Below are positions 14,579 through 17,238 of a DNA stretch of 17,238 nucleotides, piece by piece. A program made the position numbers and the translations under genes. Below the pieces are notes generated by a model. That model saw nothing but the letters and a program-made list of their open reading frames with translations, was not told where the DNA came from and ran no database searches. Each line of letters starts with the position of its first letter. Within the stretch, counting starts at the first letter, position 1. Source of the DNA: Chloroflexota bacterium (GTDB lineage Bacteria; Chloroflexota; Dehalococcoidia; JACQGW01); the NCBI GenBank assembly GCA_016199325.1, contig JACQGW010000234.1, forward strand, positions 1 to 17,238, read 5' to 3'.

Positions 14579-14693
14579 GAATCGAAGCAGCCAGAGGCCA
14601 CCCGTGCCGGACGCGGCGAAGACGGTCGAGCCGACGACGGTGAGATCCTGGAGGCCGCTGCTTGGTAGCGGGTAGAACCCGACCCGGCGCATT
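14579..14693 (-). pseudogene. Remnant of an LVIVD-type beta-propeller gene
   Basis: Minus-strand translation gives VGFYPLPSSGLQDLTVVGS followed by TVFAASGTGGLWLLRF, which closely matches one blade of LVIVD-repeat surface proteins (typically VVGNYAYVADGxGGLxILDV). Only one blade is visible and the frame runs on without a stop into the antisense of the slipin gene, so this is a fragment, not a gene. The palindrome at 14768-14852 lies next to it. Confidence 0.45.
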
Positions 14694-14767
14694 GCCGCGC
14701 TCCGCGCCGCAACGCCCCCCACGAAAACCCGCATACGGAGGCATGCAGGCCGCAGCGCGCGGACTAT

Positions 14768-14852
14768 CCGAGCCGCGAACGCCAGTGAGCCGTTCCCCGG
14801 CGCACGGTCCGCTCCTGCGCCGGGGAACGGCTCACTGGCGTTCACGGCTCGG
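14768..14852. repeat. Long palindromic element, 37-bp arms with one mismatch
   Basis: Arms 14768-14804 and 14816-14852 pair throughout except one position (C14776/A14844), with an 11-nt loop. The outer part reads CCGAGCCGCGAACGCCAGTG, a diverged relative of the repeats at 9211-9279 and 9397-9488. The surrounding 14853-15007 shows no gene. Confidence 0.85.
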
Positions 14853-15025
14853 CTCGGTGGCCCCCGCCGGAGGCGATCGCCAACTAGCGCGGTCGAGACC
14901 CCGATGCCCGAGAGCGCACTTGCGAGTGTACACTACGAACCTGCGCGCTCCGCTTCCGCAGCCTCCGCACCTCAGCATGCACCGTTACTCCTATTGTCGT
15001 ACTGGGGTTGACACAGGAGTCGTTC

Positions 15026-15193
15026 ATGCCCTGCGGGCGCCACCGTGGCATGAAATGCCGTTTTCACACCAGGTCCTCCGGGAACTCCGGCCCTGACTGT
15101 CGGCGCATACTCGTCGTGGAGATGGAGGCCGAGCTCGACGATTCCCGTTGGCGCCTCCGCGAGATGTGTGGTAACATCGGGCATGATAGATGA
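15026..15193 (+). CDS. Possible small protein (55 aa), unknown
   Basis: An ATG at 15026 follows AGGAG (15015-15019) with 6-nt spacing and opens a 55-codon frame beginning MPCGRHRGMKC and ending MCGNIGHDR, with five Cys and an acidic middle (VVEMEAELDDSRWRL). Third positions are mostly G or C, as in the real genes. There is no family similarity I recognise, and it overlaps the promoter of the next gene, so it may be chance. Confidence 0.25.
   Translation: MPCGRHRGMKCRFHTRSSGNSGPDCRRILVVEMEAELDDSRWRLREMCGNIGHDR
15148..15177 (+). promoter_or_regulatory. Promoter for the winged-helix/bL25 operon
   Basis: TTGGCG (15148-15153), an 18-bp spacer and TAACAT (15172-15177) with a TGG extension form a plausible extended -10 promoter. 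Transcription would start near 15184, giving a leader of about 105 nt. Confidence 0.5.
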
Positions 15194-15205
15194 AGCATTA
15201 ATGCT
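15194..15205. promoter_or_regulatory. 12-bp perfect palindrome AGCATTAATGCT, candidate operator
   Basis: AGCATTAATGCT lies about 10 bp after the predicted start of transcription and is flanked by CATGA (15182-15186) and TCATG (15216-15220), a second nested symmetry. It is AT-rich in a GC-rich genome. Position and symmetry suit a site for the small winged-helix regulator encoded next. Confidence 0.45.
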
Positions 15206-15289
15206 GTATTGTGGTTCATGATCGCTACTGTCGCCCTTCCGCCAAGGCAACCGCAACGGCTGCGGAAGCATTCCTGGAGGTCGAATGCG

Positions 15290-15508
15290 ATGGCGTCATG
15301 GAGCTTTCTGACAAATCACGGGTTGGTGCTCACCTACCTCGGCCGCTACCCGGACAGTACCGGCTTGGCGATTGCTCGGGCGGTAGGGATCACGGAGCGA
15401 GCAGCCCGGAAGATCGTGGCGGATCTGCTCGCGGAAGCGTATGTTGAGCGAGAGAAAGTCGGCCGGCGCAACCGCTATCGGCTGAATACTGCCCTGCCGT
15501 TGCCCTAA
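15290..15508 (+). CDS. Small winged-helix DNA-binding protein (72 aa), apparently cut short by an in-frame TAA
   Basis: MASWSFLTNHGLVLTYLGRY, then GLAIARAVGITERAARKIVADLLAEAYVEREKVGRRNRYRLN (about 25-66) is a MarR/ArsR-like winged helix-turn-helix common in Chloroflexota and Actinobacteria (often beginning WTFLTNHAxVL). The start at 15290 has GGAGG (15276-15280) with 9-nt spacing and the family N-terminus. After PLP the frame meets TAA (15506-15508), but it continues with PGERTVTVGELLGLLGRD, which looks like the usual C-terminal helix of the family (relatives read roughly LPLRHPLERHHxVGxLL). The continued frame runs to a TGA at 15680-15682. The visible gene is therefore either truncated, a recent pseudogene or read through. 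It probably regulates its own operon. Confidence 0.75.
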   Translation: MASWSFLTNHGLVLTYLGRYPDSTGLAIARAVGITERAARKIVADLLAEAYVEREKVGRRNRYRLNTALPLP

Positions 15509-15682
15509 CCCGGCGAGCGCACGGTCACGGTGGGCGAGCTGCTTGGGCTTCTGGGGCGCGATCGGAACACGGCAGGCATGGCTGGCGCCGAGACAACCTC
15601 GCCGGAGCGGCTGAATGGCGTCAGAGACGGGGAGGAAGCGACAGGCCCGATGCCGAAGCGCCAGGCACTGGGAGCGAGGTGA
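15509..15682 (+). pseudogene. In-frame continuation of the winged-helix gene beyond the TAA
   Basis: Fifty-seven codons in the same frame follow the TAA and end at TGA 15680-15682. The first 20 or so residues (PGERTVTVGELLGLLGRDRN) resemble the family C-terminus; the remainder is polar and unassigned. The TGA overlaps the GAGGTGA ribosome binding site of the next gene, a spacing typical of coupled genes, which suggests that translation used to reach, or still reaches, this point. Confidence 0.45.
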
Positions 15683-15687
15683 TACCC

Positions 15688-15876
15688 GTGGTCAAGAAAA
15701 GCATTCGTATCGATGTGACTGGGCAGCAGCTCGGCAAGCTCCGTCAGGAAGTGCTCTGCAATCAGCAGATGTCCGCGGTGCAGCGGCGCAGGGCGCTCAG
15801 GAAAGCCTTGCCGATCCCTGCGGACGGCAGCCCCGTCGATCTGTACTGTGATGGGAACTTCGTGGGCGCGATCTAG
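15688..15876 (+). CDS. Hypothetical 62-aa protein between the winged-helix and bL25 genes
   Basis: A GTG at 15688 follows GAGGTGA (15676-15682), a seven-base match to the anti-Shine-Dalgarno, and opens a frame beginning VKKSIRIDVTGQQLGKLRQE and ending DLYCDGNFVGAI. A second GTG at 15679 would add three residues and overlap the preceding TGA as GTGA. The protein is basic in its N-terminal two thirds (RRRALRKAL) and has two Cys. I do not recognise a family. It ends 33 nt before bL25, so it should be co-transcribed with it. Confidence 0.6.
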   Translation: MVKKSIRIDVTGQQLGKLRQEVLCNQQMSAVQRRRALRKALPIPADGSPVDLYCDGNFVGAI

Positions 15877-15909
15877 GGGTCTCCCACGGGGACCTGACAA
15901 AGGAGAGGA

Positions 15910-16551
15910 ATGAGCAAGCAACTGGAACTGGTAGCCGAAGAGAGAGTCGTGCTTGGCAAGCAGGTCGGACGGCTGCGCCGACAGGGCATCGTTCCGGCCA
16001 ACATGTACGGCCACGATCTGCCCTCGGTGGCGCTGCAGGTAAACGCCTTGTCGCTGCGGAAACTGCTAGCCCGCGGCGGGAACAACGTCATCTCGTTGAA
16101 GGTGGGGAGCGAACCGGCAGTCCAAGCCCTGATCAAGCAGGTGCAACGAAATGCCATGACCGATGAGACAACCCACGTGGATTTCTACCGGGTCGCGGCA
16201 ACGGTGAAGCTCAAGACCTACGTTCAGCTCCATTTCGTCAACGAGGCAAGGACGGCCAGCCTGAGCAACGTGACGGTGCTGCGGTCGCTCAGCGAAGTGA
16301 TGGTGGAGTGTTTGCCGGCCGACCTTCCGGACCACATCGAGGTGGATCTCTCTTTGCTGACCGAGGTGGGCGCCGTGATCCGGGCCGGGGACCTTGCCGT
16401 GAGTCCGGCGGTGACCATCGTGACCGACCACCACGACCTGGTGGCGCGCCTGCATCAGCAGACTCGCCCTGAGAAGGCAGAGGGAGCTGAGGGGAAGGTG
16501 GAATCTGCCATGACCACCCCGGCAACGCCATCCGCAGGAGCAACGGGGTGA
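15910..16551 (+). CDS. rplY: 50S ribosomal protein bL25 (long TL5/Ctc form)
   Basis: The 213-aa product has the N-terminal L25 domain that binds 5S rRNA (about 1-92, with GRLRRQGIVPANMYG and NVISLKV) and the C-terminal TL5/Ctc beta-domain (about 95-185, with VPADLPDHIEVDLS-like ECLPADLPDHIEVDLSLL). A polar tail of about 25 residues follows. This is the usual two-domain form of thermophiles and Gram-positives, often called general stress protein Ctc. The start has AAAGGAG with 5-nt spacing. Its usual neighbour pth is absent; here it follows a winged-helix regulator and a small unknown protein. Confidence 0.93.
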   Translation: MSKQLELVAEERVVLGKQVGRLRRQGIVPANMYGHDLPSVALQVNALSLRKLLARGGNNVISLKVGSEPAVQALIKQVQRNAMTDETTHVDFYRVAATVKLKTYVQLHFVNEARTASLSNVTVLRSLSEVMVECLPADLPDHIEVDLSLLTEVGAVIRAGDLAVSPAVTIVTDHHDLVARLHQQTRPEKAEGAEGKVESAMTTPATPSAGATG

Positions 16552-16557
16552 CAGTGG

Positions 16558-16582
16558 GCCGCCGGTGCATCCAGCCGGCGGC
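16558..16582 (+). terminator. Stem-loop after bL25
   Basis: A perfect 8-bp stem GCCGCCGG/CCGGCGGC with a 9-nt loop begins 7 nt after the bL25 stop. No T-run follows, so it may be a weak or Rho-assisted terminator. From here to 16750 I see no gene. Confidence 0.4.
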
Positions 16583-16750
16583 ACCCATGTACTGGTGGCA
16601 TGCCACGCTGATTGTGATGGGTGCGGCCTGCCGGCGTGGCCGCGCTCGGAGTGGCGATCCAGCCTACAAGGAGCAGCGCGGCGCCGGTCGCGGCACCAGG
16701 CTGCAACGAAGGTTGTCGAGGAACTGCCGGCGAGTGAGTGTTCCGAAAGC

Positions 16751-16951
16751 TTACTTCACGTTCGTTTGCCGGTAGGCGTTCTTCCTGGGCGTGCCTGGTA
16801 GCTTGGGGGCGCTGGACTTGTCCAGCGGCACCCAGCTCGCTCCACCTGATTCATCCGCGAGTCGACTGCACATGCAGCACTTCGCGCCATCCCCATCTTT
16901 CCAGAGGGTGCCGCCGCAGTGCCGGCATCGCCTTGTCATCTCGTTTGGCAT
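16751..16951 (-). CDS. Small zinc-ribbon protein (66 aa)
   Basis: The product begins MPNEMTRRCRHCGGTLWKDG and has Cys9-x2-Cys12 and Cys25-x2-Cys28, a treble-clef/zinc-ribbon arrangement; relatives with CxxCGGxLxxDxDGxxxCLxCGR are common in Chloroflexota. An additional Cys26 is next to the second pair. The C-terminal half is polar and probably disordered. The start is fixed by AAGGAG with 6-nt spacing. It is convergent with bL25. Its role is unknown. Confidence 0.8.
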   Translation of the reverse strand: MPNEMTRRCRHCGGTLWKDGDGAKCCMCSRLADESGGASWVPLDKSSAPKLPGTPRKNAYRQTNVK

Positions 16952-16968
16952 TTCTCTCTCCTTAAACG

Positions 16969-17002
16969 TTGAGCCCACCAGGAACGAATCCGGTGGGCTC
17001 AA
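16969..17002 (-). promoter_or_regulatory. Leader hairpin just upstream of the zinc-ribbon ribosome binding site
   Basis: A perfect 11-bp stem TTGAGCCCACC/GGTGGGCTCAA with a 12-nt loop ends 5 bases before the AAGGAG of the minus-strand gene. It could be an operator, an RNA thermometer-like or protein-binding leader, or a terminator of upstream transcription. No promoter between it and the tRNA is clear. Confidence 0.45.
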
Positions 17003-17106
17003 GACGGCTCTGGCCGCCTGCAGCACATCAAAGTCGTTGATGCACGAATAGTCCCTCAGTACTGGCCTCTTGCGGTAGCACCCCTTTCTGCAGGAGTGCG
17101 AAGAAA

Positions 17107-17134
17107 TGGAGCGGGTGACAAAACTTGAACCCGC
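17107..17134 (-). other. Degraded tRNA-Gly 3'-end fragment
   Basis: On the minus strand this reads as the T-arm and acceptor 3' half of a tRNA: GCGGG-TTCAAGT-TTTGT-CACCCGC-T-CCA. The T-stem would pair only through one C-G and wobble pairs, and no anticodon arm precedes it, so it is not a working tRNA. It resembles the real tRNA-Gly end at 17212. Confidence 0.5.
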
Positions 17135-17153
17135 GACAGCCTGTTAAGAAATA

Positions 17154-17197
17154 CCCTCCTCTGTGACAAGCACCAGACTGGCCGACACGGAGGAGGG
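17154..17197 (-). terminator. Probable intrinsic terminator of the tRNA-Gly transcript
   Basis: Read on the minus strand, CCCTCCTCCGTG and CACAGAGGAGGG form a 12-bp stem (one G-U-type pair) with a 20-nt loop, followed by TATTTCTT. Stem plus T-rich tail directly downstream of the tRNA fits Rho-independent termination. Confidence 0.6.
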
Positions 17198-17211
17198 CTC
17201 CATAACGAGCA

Positions 17212-17238
17212 TGGAGCAGGTGATGGGACTCGAACCCA
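17212..17238 (-). tRNA. tRNA-Gly, 3' part only (continues past window edge)
   Basis: The minus strand gives T-loop TTCGAGT, T-stem xTGGG/CCCAT, acceptor 3' strand CACCTGC, discriminator T and an encoded CCA. A U73 discriminator with a G1-C72 type acceptor is typical of bacterial tRNA-Gly. The anticodon lies outside the window, so the isotype rests on the acceptor features only. Confidence 0.65.

Noticed and set aside
14972..15271. Minus-strand open frame of 99 codons upstream of the winged-helix gene
   Set aside because: No Shine-Dalgarno before its start, mixed third-position composition and no recognisable family; it overlaps the promoter region.
16548..16801. Two short plus-strand frames after bL25
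   Set aside because: Composition is Arg/Gly-rich, no ribosome binding site and no family similarity; the first begins inside the bL25 stop region and covers the stem-loop.

Overview
The window is a GC-rich bacterial chromosome segment with no CRISPR array and no intact insertion sequence. Gene content (PucR-type regulator, stand-alone hydantoinase A-like protein, D-aminoacylase family amidohydrolase, PAC2 protein, Ldh2-type dehydrogenase, NfeD/slipin pair, long bL25 of the TL5/Ctc kind) and the many short dispersed repeats between genes suggest a Chloroflexota genome, perhaps near Thermomicrobia/Sphaerobacter. That placement is inference from gene families and style; no marker gene was compared.

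Layout. (1) 1-1617, minus: a PucR-family regulator, still open at the window edge. It is divergent from (2) 1911-5154, plus: a two-gene operon of a Cys/Met-metabolism PLP enzyme and a hydantoinase/oxoprolinase-family protein. Both directions have recognisable sigma-70 type promoters in the shared 293-nt spacer. (3) 5155-5716: a gene-free spacer with a long near-perfect hairpin. (4) 5717-6739: a 340-aa protein with three diverged winged-helix/excisionase-like repeats, each carrying the signature W-C-S-x-G-x-L-G-D-x-C. I do not recognise this architecture. (5) 6932-7843: a PAC2-family protein. (6) 7992-9059, minus: a malate/lactate/ureidoglycolate dehydrogenase-family oxidoreductase, convergent with PAC2 and separated from it by a perfect 30-bp hairpin. 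(7) 9060-9564: a repeat cluster. (8) 9565-10314: a SAM-dependent methyltransferase, overlapping tail-to-tail by 4 bp with (9) 10311-11873, minus: an N-acyl-D-amino-acid deacylase-family enzyme. (10) 12187-14558: the NfeD-type membrane protease and its slipin partner, an operon. (11) 14559-15289: relic and repeat territory, with a fragment of an LVIVD-type beta-propeller gene, a 37-bp hairpin and a promoter with a 12-bp palindrome. (12) 15290-16551: a small winged-helix gene interrupted by an in-frame TAA, a 62-aa unknown and ribosomal protein bL25, apparently one operon. (13) 16751-16951, minus: a small zinc-ribbon protein with a leader hairpin. (14) The right edge holds the 3' end of a tRNA-Gly gene, its probable terminator and a second, degraded tRNA-Gly 3' end.

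How the parts relate. PucR next to the PLP enzyme/hydantoinase operon suggests a locally regulated pathway for an amino acid or cyclic amide. The D-aminoacylase-like and Ldh2-like enzymes fit scavenging of amino-acid or ureide compounds, but nothing links them to that operon directly. NfeD and slipin form a known membrane module. The intergenic DNA is rich in repeats: heptamer arrays, decamer arrays, a GAGCCGCGA-type palindromic family and several long hairpins. The two most unusual protein-level observations are the triple W-C-S/LGD-C repeat protein and the winged-helix gene whose family-like C-terminus continues in frame beyond a stop codon and ends inside the ribosome binding site of the next gene.
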